Below, in pieces: positions 52,272 to 60,536 of a stretch of DNA of 64,000 nucleotides (position 1 is the first letter of the stretch; every line of letters starts with the position of its first letter). This DNA is from Candidatus Bathyarchaeota archaeon A05DMB-5 (GTDB lineage Archaea > Thermoproteota > Bathyarchaeia > Bathyarchaeales > Bathycorpusculaceae), in NCBI GenBank assembly GCA_019685655.1, contig JABFQP010000001.1:310001-374000 (forward strand), read 5' to 3'. Position numbers and translations under genes: made by a program. The notes under the pieces were generated by a model. That model did not search any database and was not told the origin of the DNA. It saw only the letters and a program-made list of their open reading frames with translations.

Positions 52272-52610
52272 TTGCAACACATAATCCAGCCCACAAACAA
52301 GAAAGAAGACAAAATCTCGAAAATCATCGACAGAGTGTTAAGACAAGTTTTCGGTGAGGAAGCCACAATTCTAATCTATAAGCATCTAGAGAACAATTAC
52401 TCCATTAAAAGAGATGAGATAGCCGAAAAAATCGAACTTTTTGCAAAAGGACTCGAAGACTTTCTAAGATCTGGCGCCTATGTTGTTGAACGTAAGATTC
52501 TGGATGACATCTACTCCAGCTATGGCTTACTCCGCCGACTAGACCTAGAGAGAGTCCAAGAAGAATACGACTTTGCTAGCCAAGTAAAATTGCTTATGCG
52601 AAAAGCGTAG
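52272..52610 (+). CDS. Conserved-looking helical protein, unknown function
   Basis: 112 residues, TTG start with GAGGGTT just upstream and GATTTATTAAG about 40 bp above. Helical: DKISKIIDRVLRQVFGEEAT, then IYKHLENNYSIKRDEIAEKI and FAKGLEDFLRSGAYVVERKIL, which look like a winged-helix or small helical bundle. I recall similar proteins in other TACK archaea but cannot name a function. Isolated gene with its own promoter-like element; no catalytic residues obvious. Confidence 0.75.
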   Translation: MQHIIQPTNKKEDKISKIIDRVLRQVFGEEATILIYKHLENNYSIKRDEIAEKIELFAKGLEDFLRSGAYVVERKILDDIYSSYGLLRRLDLERVQEEYDFASQVKLLMRKA

Positions 52611-52698
52611 ACACCCTTTTCACTTTCCTAATCTTGTTATTGCACCTTAATTTAATGATGTATGCCTTTTGAATAGTTAAACATAGGAACCATAACCA

Positions 52699-52709
52699 TT
52701 TATATAATC
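52699..52709 (+). promoter_or_regulatory. Putative tldD/tldE promoter (box A)
   Basis: TTTATATAATC lies about 55 bp above the tldD TTG; GGAAGGG (52745-52751) eight bases before that start is a good ribosome-binding site. The predicted transcript therefore has a leader of about 30 bases. Position and sequence seen, function inferred. Confidence 0.5.
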
Positions 52710-52759
52710 GTGTTTCCGAATAAATCCTTCCTAACACTAACATTGGAAGGGCAACACGT

Positions 52760-54145
52760 TTGAAAGACATTCTCGTTAAAGTTGTTGATGTAGCAACTCA
52801 AAAGTTTAAAGCTGAATACGCTGAAGCTCGGGCGCAGAAACTTTTCAAGACCCTGCTTACGCTTAAGGAAGGTCGTGTTGAAGCGGCAAAACAAGGAATT
52901 GAAAGCGGCGTTGCGTTGCGCGTGCTAGTTAATGGTGCTTGGGGTTTTGCGTCGGTTGGTTCTTTAAACATTGAAACCTTAACGGATGCTGTTTCGGATG
53001 CTTGCAAAATGGCGAAAGTTGCAAGTGTAAGACTTAAGAATCCGATAAAAATTGCTGAAGCAAAAACCATTGAAGATAAAGTTGTTGCGAAACCACGGAA
53101 AGACCCCTCAGAAATCCCGATAGAAGATAAAATAAGCACCACGCTAGCAATTAACAACACCATTTTAGGCTACGATAAACGTGTAAAAAGCTGCACAATA
53201 GATTATCTTGATTTGACTGGAACCAGCTTTTTTGTGAATAATGAAGACACTTACATTGAGCAAAGCAAACTGTACGTGTGGTCAAGAATAACCGCCACGG
53301 CGTCAGAGGCGGAGGTTTTCACTTTCAGCCGAGAGAAAATAGGCTCCACATCAGGCTACGAAATATTCGATGTTGAAACCCCAGAAAACATCGGTGAAAG
53401 CGTTGCAAAACGAGCAGTTGAACAGTTAAAAGCTAAACCTCCAAAAGGCGGTTCATTTCCAGTGGTTTTAGGACCCAATGTTGTTGGCGTTTTTGTTCAT
53501 GAAGCTTTTGGTCACCTTGCAGAAGCTGACTTGACCTTGTCTGGCTCAGTGTTATTGAATAAGTTTGGGAAGAAGATAGCGTCTAACATGGTCACTTTCT
53601 ATGATGATGGCACTGTTAAAGACGCTTTTGGTTCTTTTAAGTATGATGATGAAGGGATTCCAGCGCAGCGGACACTTCTTGTGAAAGACGGTGTTGTGGC
53701 TGGTCTGATGCACAACCGTGAAACTGCACACAAATTGAACATGGAACCAACCGGCAACGCCAGAGCTGAGGATTTTAGAGTTGAGCCTATAATACGGATG
53801 CGCAACACGTTTTTAGAGCCTAAGGATTACTCTTTCGAAGAACTAATTGAAGGCATAAAGTTTGGCTACTACTTCAAGAGTTTTCGTGGCGGGCAAGCAA
53901 ATTTGGACGGCACTTTTCAGGTTGGAATCCAAGAAGCATACGAAATAAATAAAGGAGAAGTAGGCGAGCCTGTGCGTAACGCTTCTATAAGCGGTAACAC
54001 GCTTGAAACTTTGCTTAAGGTGGACGCTGTCGGAAAAGATTTTAAATTGTCGCCTGGAAGATGCGGGAAGGGACAGACCGCCTTCGTATGCGACGGCGGT
54101 CCTCATATTAGGGTAAAGGAGGTTTTGGTGGGTGGCAGTGCTTAA
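52760..54145 (+). CDS. tldD: TldD-type metalloprotease subunit
   Basis: 461 residues. With TldE forms a heterodimeric zinc protease that degrades unfolded peptides. The active-site [12 protein letters not shown] (HExxxH, His247, Glu248, His252) is present, as is the downstream cysteine-containing [17 protein letters not shown]. Preceded by a strong box A and ribosome-binding site; TTG start. Overlaps TldE by up to 14 bases. The protease lies in a cavity between the two subunits. Confidence 0.94.
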   Translation: MKDILVKVVDVATQKFKAEYAEARAQKLFKTLLTLKEGRVEAAKQGIESGVALRVLVNGAWGFASVGSLNIETLTDAVSDACKMAKVASVRLKNPIKIAEAKTIEDKVVAKPRKDPSEIPIEDKISTTLAINNTILGYDKRVKSCTIDYLDLTGTSFFVNNEDTYIEQSKLYVWSRITATASEAEVFTFSREKIGSTSGYEIFDVETPENIGESVAKRAVEQLKAKPPKGGSFPVVLGPNVVGVFVHEAFGHLAEADLTLSGSVLLNKFGKKIASNMVTFYDDGTVKDAFGSFKYDDEGIPAQRTLLVKDGVVAGLMHNRETAHKLNMEPTGNARAEDFRVEPIIRMRNTFLEPKDYSFEELIEGIKFGYYFKSFRGGQANLDGTFQVGIQEAYEINKGEVGEPVRNASISGNTLETLLKVDAVGKDFKLSPGRCGKGQTAFVCDGGPHIRVKEVLVGGSA

Positions 54146-55496
54146 GCAGCAGGAAATGTTAAGTCTAGCCGAAGATGCGGTTAGTTTCGCTTTAAAGAAG
54201 GGAGCCGATGAAGCTGAGGCGTTTGTGTATCAAGGTTTCGCTAACAATGTTGTTATTGAACGTGGACAGATTGCCAAAGGTTCTCGTATGATTGACAGAG
54301 GCTTAGGCGTTAGAGCTGTAATAAAAAAAGCGGTGGGCTTTTCTTATACTAACATGCTGGAAAACAAGACAGCAACTGAGGAGACGGTTCTGAAAGCGAT
54401 AAGTTTTGCGAATGCAAGCAAACCGGACGAGGACTGGCATGGCTTTCCAGACAAAAAACCTCTTGCAACTGTGGAAAATACTTACGATAGCAAAGTTGCG
54501 CAGCTTAATTCTGAAGATTTAGTCAAAATTGCTTCTGTAATGTTAGGTGCTGCTGAGAAAAAGGATAAGCGGGTCTTTCCCATAGAAGGAGGCGCTGGTG
54601 CTTCATACTTGTCTTCTGTCGTGGCTAACTCCAACGGTGTTGCGTGTGCCGACCATGGCACGGTCATCGAATGCAGCTTGGCGGCAATCGCTCAGGAAGG
54701 GAGTGAAGTGACGCCAGTGTGTTTTGAGTTTAACGCTGAAAGAAGCTGCAATATTGACCCGGAATGGGTCGGCGAAGAAGCCGCGCGATTGACGGTTTCA
54801 GCTTTGAAAGTGAAGAAGATAGAGACAAAGAGTACCAATGTTATATTTACGCAGTTTGCATTGCAGCAACTTTTCTATTTCACTTTAATTAGTGCTGTCA
54901 AGGCGGATTTCGTGCAGAGAAACCAATCTGTGTTTAGAGGCAAGATAGGCGAAAAGGTTGCCTCAGAAATTGTGACAATCTACGATGATGGCTTGTTTAA
55001 GGGTGGGCTTCAAACTTGGAGATTTGATGGTGAAGGTGTTCCTCAACAAAAAACAGCAGTAATAGAGAAGGGCATCCTACGCAATTTTATCTACGACAAT
55101 TATACTGCCAAGAAAGAAGGAAAGGAAAGCACTGGAAACGCCACCAGAGCCGGGTATTTGTCAACGCCAAGCATTGAAGCCACAAACTTTCACGTTTTGC
55201 CTGGGAAAAAGTCGCCGGAAGAACTCGTAAACGAAGTCAAGGGGGGTCTCATTGTATCCTTTTTGCAAGGTGCTCACAGTAGCAATCCTGCTAGTGGAGA
55301 GTTTTCTGTGGTTGCGACGCCCGCTTGGAAAATAAAAGACGGTAAAATCGCCCACGCCACCAGGGGAGTTATGATTGCTGGTAACATTTTCCAAGTGTTA
55401 AAGAATGTTTCTGCGTTGGCTAACAATGAGCGCAAGATTGGGCAATTAGTTGCGCCGTGGGTTCTTGTAGAAAACGTTAAAGTAATCGGAAAATAA
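54132..55496 (+). CDS. pmbA: TldE/PmbA partner subunit
   Basis: 454 residues. TldE family: lacks the HExxxH but has the matching scaffold, [10 protein letters not shown] and the late [24 protein letters not shown]. Partner of TldD. GTG 54132 or 54138 start inside the end of tldD, so translation is coupled. No known role for the pair is specific in archaea beyond proteolysis of small peptides; in bacteria it matures microcins. Confidence 0.93.
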   Translation: MAVLKQQEMLSLAEDAVSFALKKGADEAEAFVYQGFANNVVIERGQIAKGSRMIDRGLGVRAVIKKAVGFSYTNMLENKTATEETVLKAISFANASKPDEDWHGFPDKKPLATVENTYDSKVAQLNSEDLVKIASVMLGAAEKKDKRVFPIEGGAGASYLSSVVANSNGVACADHGTVIECSLAAIAQEGSEVTPVCFEFNAERSCNIDPEWVGEEAARLTVSALKVKKIETKSTNVIFTQFALQQLFYFTLISAVKADFVQRNQSVFRGKIGEKVASEIVTIYDDGLFKGGLQTWRFDGEGVPQQKTAVIEKGILRNFIYDNYTAKKEGKESTGNATRAGYLSTPSIEATNFHVLPGKKSPEELVNEVKGGLIVSFLQGAHSSNPASGEFSVVATPAWKIKDGKIAHATRGVMIAGNIFQVLKNVSALANNERKIGQLVAPWVLVENVKVIGK

Positions 55497-55537
55497 ATAA
55501 CAGAGACTTTCATTATTCGCATGGAAGAGGCGGGAAA

Positions 55538-56458
55538 TTGGCTGGCAAAATCAAGCAAGCTTTGCTAAAGTATAACACGCCACGAAGAATAGTGCAGTTC
55601 TTGTCTTTCATATTTTTCAGCGCAATCGTTTTCAATTTGGGTTCTTTGCCACTTTTACTTCCAGTCTTGTGGACTTGGAGGCTTCAGCCTAACACTGTAG
55701 GCGACGCATATACTGCAATACAGCTTATGTTGTATGATGCTGTTTTTCCATGGGCTGCTGTCGCTTCTTTCTTGGTCTTGGGCATTTTAATTGGTAAATC
55801 CTTATGCGGTTGGGTTTGTCCATTCGGTTTCATTCAAGACTTAGTTGGCTTCATTAGCCGTAAAAAACGAGAAATTTCACCGCGAACCCATAAAACTATG
55901 ATATACGTGAAATATGGCATTTTACTAATCACTTTATTCATTAGCGGAACCTTCGCAGCTACAAAACTTGCTGGGACTCACAAAAGTTATGAAAGTGTGC
56001 TGGGCATTTTCACGCAAGCACCGTTCACTGCGTTGAGTCCCGCAGAAACTTTGTTTGGAACGTTGCCAGCCTTCGTCCAAAGTGCAAGTGCTGCATTTAC
56101 AAGTCAAACGGTGGATGCTGGGTCTTTCATTGCAAGTTTGCCTCTGCTTTTCTGGGTACAACTGATCATAATGAGTGGTGTTATCGCTTTTGCTGTATTT
56201 GTCCCGCGAAGTTGGTGCAAATATTTCTGTCCTCACGGAGCGCTCATGGCAGTTTTGAACAAGTTTAGTTTTCTCGGTTTGCGTAGGGACTTAACCAAAT
56301 GTGCTAAGGGTGAATGTCGTGTCTGTGTTGAGGCTTGTCCGATGCGTGTGCAGATTTTGGATTTGCCTTGGGAGAAATTCAGCGACCCAGAATGTATCTA
56401 CTGCATGAAATGTGTTGACGCATGCAAAAACAAAGCCATCAAACTGAAATACCCGTAG
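55538..56458 (+). CDS. Membrane polyferredoxin, NapH/YccM-like
   Basis: 306 residues. About five membrane segments with CGWVCPFGFIQDL and SWCKYFCPHGALMA motifs (CxxxCP) in loops, then two C-terminal ferredoxin sites, CAKGECRVCVEACP and CIYCMKCVDACKNKAI. Resembles NapH/NosR/MauN-type quinol or electron-transfer membrane proteins. Donor and acceptor unknown. TTG start with GGAAGAGGCGGG before it. Membrane electron transfer fits the ferredoxin-based metabolism seen elsewhere in the window. Confidence 0.87.
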   Translation: MAGKIKQALLKYNTPRRIVQFLSFIFFSAIVFNLGSLPLLLPVLWTWRLQPNTVGDAYTAIQLMLYDAVFPWAAVASFLVLGILIGKSLCGWVCPFGFIQDLVGFISRKKREISPRTHKTMIYVKYGILLITLFISGTFAATKLAGTHKSYESVLGIFTQAPFTALSPAETLFGTLPAFVQSASAAFTSQTVDAGSFIASLPLLFWVQLIIMSGVIAFAVFVPRSWCKYFCPHGALMAVLNKFSFLGLRRDLTKCAKGECRVCVEACPMRVQILDLPWEKFSDPECIYCMKCVDACKNKAIKLKYP

Positions 56459-56560
56459 CAGTACTCGTAAGCATTTTATTGCATGGTCTCTTTTTCTATT
56501 TCTAAATTAAACCAGACGTGAAATAGCATTTTTGTTTATTGGAAAAACTTAAATTATTAG

Positions 56561-56683
56561 ATGGTGAAAAACAAAACAAAGGTAAATGAAAAAAAGCTAA
56601 ATGTTAAAGCCACAGTTAAATACTGTGGAGGCATGTCACCGCCTAGCCCTAATCGAAGGGCAGAAAGAGAACAAAGGGGATGA
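56561..56683 (+). CDS. Possible 40-residue basic small protein
   Basis: A short ORF ATG...TGA that ends exactly where the next gene's first ATG begins. Lysine/asparagine-rich first half, then VKYCGGMSPPSPNRRAERE with one Cys and a Pro-rich patch. The last codons contain the GGGGATGA that serves as ribosome-binding site of the next gene. No homology claimed; it may instead be non-coding leader. Confidence 0.4.
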   Translation: MVKNKTKVNEKKLNVKATVKYCGGMSPPSPNRRAEREQRG

Positions 56684-57172
56684 ATGATGATGAAAGCGCG
56701 AGTTGCTGCTATCCTAGTAGTTTTAGCTTTTCTCAGCCTAATAGTCATAGCCTACAACTTCCGATTCCATAATATCCCATATTTAGTGTACCTGAACGCT
56801 CACAAGTTGTCTGAATGGGAAATTCCGCCACCTGCATACACAGACCTCACTCAAAGCGATTTCTCTGGGACTCCTTATGAATATGTCCAAGCATGCGATA
56901 TTGTCCGTGAGCCTATTAAAATCTCAAAAGCTACAAGAGCATATGATTGGTTTCAACAATACTTCAACTACTCACAAGGCCACGACACAATAAAATACTA
57001 CGGTGACTATTACTACATCCAAATAGCCTATTTCCCAGAAGTAGAACGGACATTAGGAGAGCATGTGCTTCTTTGGACTATTAACATAGGTGCGGTTGTC
57101 GCATGGGCTATCTTTGCATATACCTTTTATTTAACTTGCAAACGCACATCCCCCAAAAATAGAGGAATGTAG
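56684..57172 (+). CDS. Two-helix membrane protein, unknown function
   Basis: 162 residues. N-terminal membrane helix (RVAAILVVLAFLSLIVIAY, about 6-24) and a second near the end (LLWTINIGAVVAWAIFAYT, about 128-148), with an external loop of about 100 residues rich in Tyr and Phe, one Cys and Asn sequons. Basic C-terminus after helix 2. Immediately followed by the secreted-protein gene (stop TAG then ATG one base later), so they form a pair; not recognised. Confidence 0.72.
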   Translation: MMMKARVAAILVVLAFLSLIVIAYNFRFHNIPYLVYLNAHKLSEWEIPPPAYTDLTQSDFSGTPYEYVQACDIVREPIKISKATRAYDWFQQYFNYSQGHDTIKYYGDYYYIQIAYFPEVERTLGEHVLLWTINIGAVVAWAIFAYTFYLTCKRTSPKNRGM

Positions 57173-57201
57173 AATGGAAAAAAATTGCAGCTTTATTATT
57201 A

Positions 57202-58335
57202 ATGACTGCGTTGTTCCTAGTGTTTTTCAGAGCAAAACCTATCTATGCAGCCTCACATGGATCGGAAGAATATCAAGATGACAAGAGCTACGTTTATGTT
57301 AGATATTTTCCCATTGTTCCTTACGACTCCAACTATCCCACAACTTGTGAGGAATTCGCTGTAACATTTACTTGCAAACAAAACGATTGGTGGAAATTGC
57401 TACCGCCATGGCACGTTGTTCCAGACCGTTTCTATATATTCATTTGGTATTTGGACACTTGCGGAAACAGTGATTATGCAAACTTTGAAAGAGTGCATCC
57501 AATTTCTGTTAGCCAATACGGTCTTCAAGCTTCATTTACGCTAAGATTTATGTACAAAGTGCTTACTCTTGGAATAACTCTAAGCGGAGAAGATGCATCT
57601 TTTGAAAAGAGCACTGCTCATGAGTATATGGGTGATTGGTTATATCTTGGCAATTTCTTGGTAGATTATCATGATAGCCCACTGTGGGGTGCCGCTCAAA
57701 CAGATGGAACATTAAGCATTTCAATCGAAAACGGCGTTGCTCAATATCATCTAGGACACCATGTGTTAATAGAATTAGAGTTCTTATTAATATGGGCGGA
57801 TGGGACTCAAGTCTCAGTAATATTCATCATTGGAGATGATTTTCCCGATACTGACTGTTGGCTTACTGTGGAACAAGGTAATACACAGTTCTCACTCACT
57901 AGTGGTGGCGGCGGTGGTTGTCCAACGTTGTTTGTTTGGAACGGAACAAGCTATGCTGAAGAAGGTGTATTGGACATTCATGCAGAATCAGATATTACCG
58001 TTCAGCACACAATAGAGAACTCTTTAGCCTTAGAAAACGGTGTTTACAGGCTTCAGCTAAGAGAGTTAGACGAGTTCACCAGCCACATTGACCAAGTGAA
58101 ACTTTACGCTGTTGATTATCAAGGAGAATGGCACTTATGCCCATTAATATATGCTTATCACAGCGAACTTGGCTATGTAACAACCAAACTAATGTTAGAC
58201 GACCAAAAACGAGTGGACTTAACACCAACACAAACCATAGACCTAAAATTCCTACCTTCAATACCATCCACCCAAACAGTCCACTTCATATTCGAAATAA
58301 ACGGGTACAACATGAAATGGCCAGGAGAACCCTAA
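57202..58335 (+). CDS. Secreted/cell-surface protein, N-terminus probably interrupted by 1-base indel
   Basis: 377 residues from the ATG at 57202. The first residues MTALFLVFFRAKPIYAAS are the end of a signal peptide. Upstream in the same frame WKKIAALLLM continues it, but the only nearby ATG (57174) is one frame off, separated by a run of seven A (57178-57184); with six A the ATG would read MEKIAALLLM, a complete signal peptide. Downstream, beta-rich protein with SGGGGGCPTLFVWNGTSYAEEG, a module seen in archaeal surface proteins. Ends 39 bp from the convergent GT. Confidence 0.7.
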   Translation: MTALFLVFFRAKPIYAASHGSEEYQDDKSYVYVRYFPIVPYDSNYPTTCEEFAVTFTCKQNDWWKLLPPWHVVPDRFYIFIWYLDTCGNSDYANFERVHPISVSQYGLQASFTLRFMYKVLTLGITLSGEDASFEKSTAHEYMGDWLYLGNFLVDYHDSPLWGAAQTDGTLSISIENGVAQYHLGHHVLIELEFLLIWADGTQVSVIFIIGDDFPDTDCWLTVEQGNTQFSLTSGGGGGCPTLFVWNGTSYAEEGVLDIHAESDITVQHTIENSLALENGVYRLQLRELDEFTSHIDQVKLYAVDYQGEWHLCPLIYAYHSELGYVTTKLMLDDQKRVDLTPTQTIDLKFLPSIPSTQTVHFIFEINGYNMKWPGEP

Positions 58336-58374
58336 ACTTCTCTTTCTCTATCTTTTAAGAATGTTCTAAACAGG

Positions 58375-59583
58375 TTATGCCCAGAAGCTTTTTGAGTAAT
58401 CTTTTAAGACTGTTTGATAAATAGCCTTTGTTTGTTGGGCTATGTTGTTCCAGTCGTATTTTTCTTGAACTTTCTTGTACGCGTTTGTCCTTATCCAATC
58501 TGTATATTTTTCGTCAAGTAACACTTTAGTTATTCCCCACGCTAACGAGTCTGGATTATTAACGTATGTTTTAACGCCTGTCACATCGTGCTCGACTATT
58601 TCTGACAAACCGCCCGTGTCCGAAACCACAACTGGGCTTTTTGCCGCCATTGCTTCAAGAGCAACTATTCCGAAGGGTTCGAAAAGTGAGGGCACTACCG
58701 AAACGTCTGCGCATTTCTGCAATTTCTTTAATGTTTCATCATCAACAAATCCCGTGAAGAGTACTTTATGCGATAATCCTAAACCTTTAATGATGCCTGA
58801 AAGCTGTTCTTTCATGTAGCCGTTGCCTACGATTACAAATTTCGCGTTTACTTTCTCCAGAACTTTTGGAATTGCGTTGACGAGAACTTGAACTCCTTTT
58901 TCATAAACGAGTCTTCCGACAAAAAGCACAATTTTCTCTTCTGGCAAAGCAAACTTGCTTCTAAAACTGTGTAAATCCGAATGTTCCACTTTTGTGTAGG
59001 CTTCTGTGTCAACGCCGTTTGGAATCATAACCAGTTTGTCTGCTGGCAGTCCAAAAGCCCATTGAACATGCGAGACCATGTAGTTGCTGCAGCATACCAC
59101 TTTCCATGCCTCATACGTGAGCCACGCTTCTGTCTCGTGAATCATCCGTTCATAGTCAAAATGAATTCCATTTCTACGCCCAATCTCAGTCGAATGCATA
59201 GTAGCCAAAAGTGGCTTTCTGAAAACATGTTTCAATCCGATTCCCGCGTTTGCAACAAGCCAGTCGTGAGCGTGAAAAACGTCAACTTTTCCGCTTAAAC
59301 TTTTGACAAGTGCAGCGGTTTCCTTCTGCATGTTCACATTCATCAAGTAAACCCACGTTGCAAAATCTGGTGAAGGATTTTTGTAAGAATCAACTCTGAA
59401 AACTTCTACACCATCAACAACTTCATGCTGAGGCGCACCCGGAAAGTCGCAAGTAACCACATAAACCTTCGTACCATTCTTTGCTAAACTGCGAGACAAA
59501 TTATAGACGTGCGGCGATATCCCCCCGATAATTCTTGGCGGAAACTCCCAAGTAAGCATCATAACAGTTAACTTGTCAGTCAT
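58375..59583 (-). CDS. Family 4 glycosyltransferase, glycogen-synthase-like
   Basis: 402 residues from ATG 59583, overlapping the stop of the half-GT gene as ATGA. Acceptor domain MMLTWEFPPRIIGGISPHV (GG donor loop), DVFHAHDWL, PLLATMHSTEIG; donor domain IVLFVGRLVYEKGV and the EX7E-like motif in PSLFEPFGIVALEAMAAK. Resembles archaeal glycogen synthases or sucrose/trehalose-type GT4s. Longer upstream reading (to 59718) would enter the other gene and is rejected. Probably alpha-glucan synthesis with GH57 nearby. Confidence 0.88.
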   Translation of the reverse strand: MTDKLTVMMLTWEFPPRIIGGISPHVYNLSRSLAKNGTKVYVVTCDFPGAPQHEVVDGVEVFRVDSYKNPSPDFATWVYLMNVNMQKETAALVKSLSGKVDVFHAHDWLVANAGIGLKHVFRKPLLATMHSTEIGRRNGIHFDYERMIHETEAWLTYEAWKVVCCSNYMVSHVQWAFGLPADKLVMIPNGVDTEAYTKVEHSDLHSFRSKFALPEEKIVLFVGRLVYEKGVQVLVNAIPKVLEKVNAKFVIVGNGYMKEQLSGIIKGLGLSHKVLFTGFVDDETLKKLQKCADVSVVPSLFEPFGIVALEAMAAKSPVVVSDTGGLSEIVEHDVTGVKTYVNNPDSLAWGITKVLLDEKYTDWIRTNAYKKVQEKYDWNNIAQQTKAIYQTVLKDYSKSFWA

Positions 59584-60206
59584 TTGGAAAGTGTGCCTCC
59601 TGCAACACTCTTGTAAATTTCTAGAATGCTTCTCATCCAGTGCGTGGATTTTGGCGGAATAATTTTTACCTTTTCTACTGGAACCTTGTATAATCGATAA
59701 ACCTCGTCTCGCATCCACTCAGACTTAACAACAAGTTTTGCCGTTTCATACATGCCCAACCATTCAATGCTCTTAATAGCCATGTTAAACGGTGAATTTG
59801 CGCCATGAGAACGATGCTCTTCAAGGCTTTCCACAGAATAAACAAACGGAACACCAAGCGCTTTTTTCAGAGTAACAGCCGCTGGTATGAAATGCCAATC
59901 ATGGACATCGATGAGGTCAAGTTGCTTATCTATATTATAGTAGATGTTTGTTGCGGCTCTTTCAACTTCTTGATTTAAAGTGAGAACCCATGTGAGAACC
60001 CCTATATGCGTGCGAACGGGATTTGTTACTCTGTAGACTTTTACGCCTTCCGACTCCTCATATTGCCCTGTCAAATAATCATGGTAAGTAACCACGAAGG
60101 CTTTCACATTGTTTTTGACAAGTTGTATGGCAAGTTCTCGGACATGGTCTGCAAGTTGTCCAACAATTCTCGGTGGGTACTCCCATGAAAAAATAGTGAC
60201 TTGCAT
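59580..60206 (-). CDS. Half-length GT-B protein (N-terminal glycosyltransferase domain only)
   Basis: 208 residues. Clearly homologous to the acceptor domain of the adjacent full-length GT: IFSWEYPPRIVGQLADHV, LIDVHDWHFIPAAV and VYSVESLEEHR. It stops where the nucleotide-sugar domain would begin, and the second Gly of the conserved GG donor loop is Gln (VGQL). The next gene starts on its stop codon, so truncation is a stable gene structure, not a frame break. Likely a non-catalytic partner or regulator; inference. Confidence 0.78.
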   Translation of the reverse strand: MQVTIFSWEYPPRIVGQLADHVRELAIQLVKNNVKAFVVTYHDYLTGQYEESEGVKVYRVTNPVRTHIGVLTWVLTLNQEVERAATNIYYNIDKQLDLIDVHDWHFIPAAVTLKKALGVPFVYSVESLEEHRSHGANSPFNMAIKSIEWLGMYETAKLVVKSEWMRDEVYRLYKVPVEKVKIIPPKSTHWMRSILEIYKSVAGGTLSK

Positions 60207-60215
60207 TCGCTTTCA

Positions 60216-60476
60216 CTACGTGAAAAGTGCACAGACCTTTATTATTCCTCGTCCCGTCAAGTAGTATCTTTTCTTTCCTTCATTATCTGTGAAGCTTTCT
60301 GCAAAACCCTCAAGCTTGTAATTGTCTAGGGTTCTTTCCACTTCATTTATGTCGATTTGTAAGACTTGCGCTAGCTCTTCGCTTCTTCTCGCTAAATCTG
60401 GGGCTGTTGCGCAAAGGTTATGTAGTGTCTGTAGTATTTTCTCCGGAAGTGGTAGTTCCTCTCTCAAAGTTTTCAC
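60216..60476 (-). CDS. Small winged-helix protein
   Basis: 86 residues. Helix-turn-helix pattern: ILQTLHNLCATA, EELAQVLQIDINEVERTLDN and KLEGFAESFTDNEGKKRYYLT (wing). Ends nine bases before the half-GT start. A plausible transcriptional regulator of the alpha-glucan operon, by position. Preceded by TATA-like ACTTAAG; no signal peptide. Confidence 0.77.
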   Translation of the reverse strand: MKTLREELPLPEKILQTLHNLCATAPDLARRSEELAQVLQIDINEVERTLDNYKLEGFAESFTDNEGKKRYYLTGRGIIKVCALFT

Positions 60477-60536
60477 CCTGATAGTCTTAAGCTTACTTTT
60501 AGTGCAGTTTCTTTTATAAAAGCATACAACTCTCTC

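Noticed and set aside
59584..59718. N-terminal extension of the full-length GT
   Set aside because: The extra 45 residues run inside the half-GT gene, and the WEFPP region begins just after ATG 59583, which overlaps the stop as ATGA.
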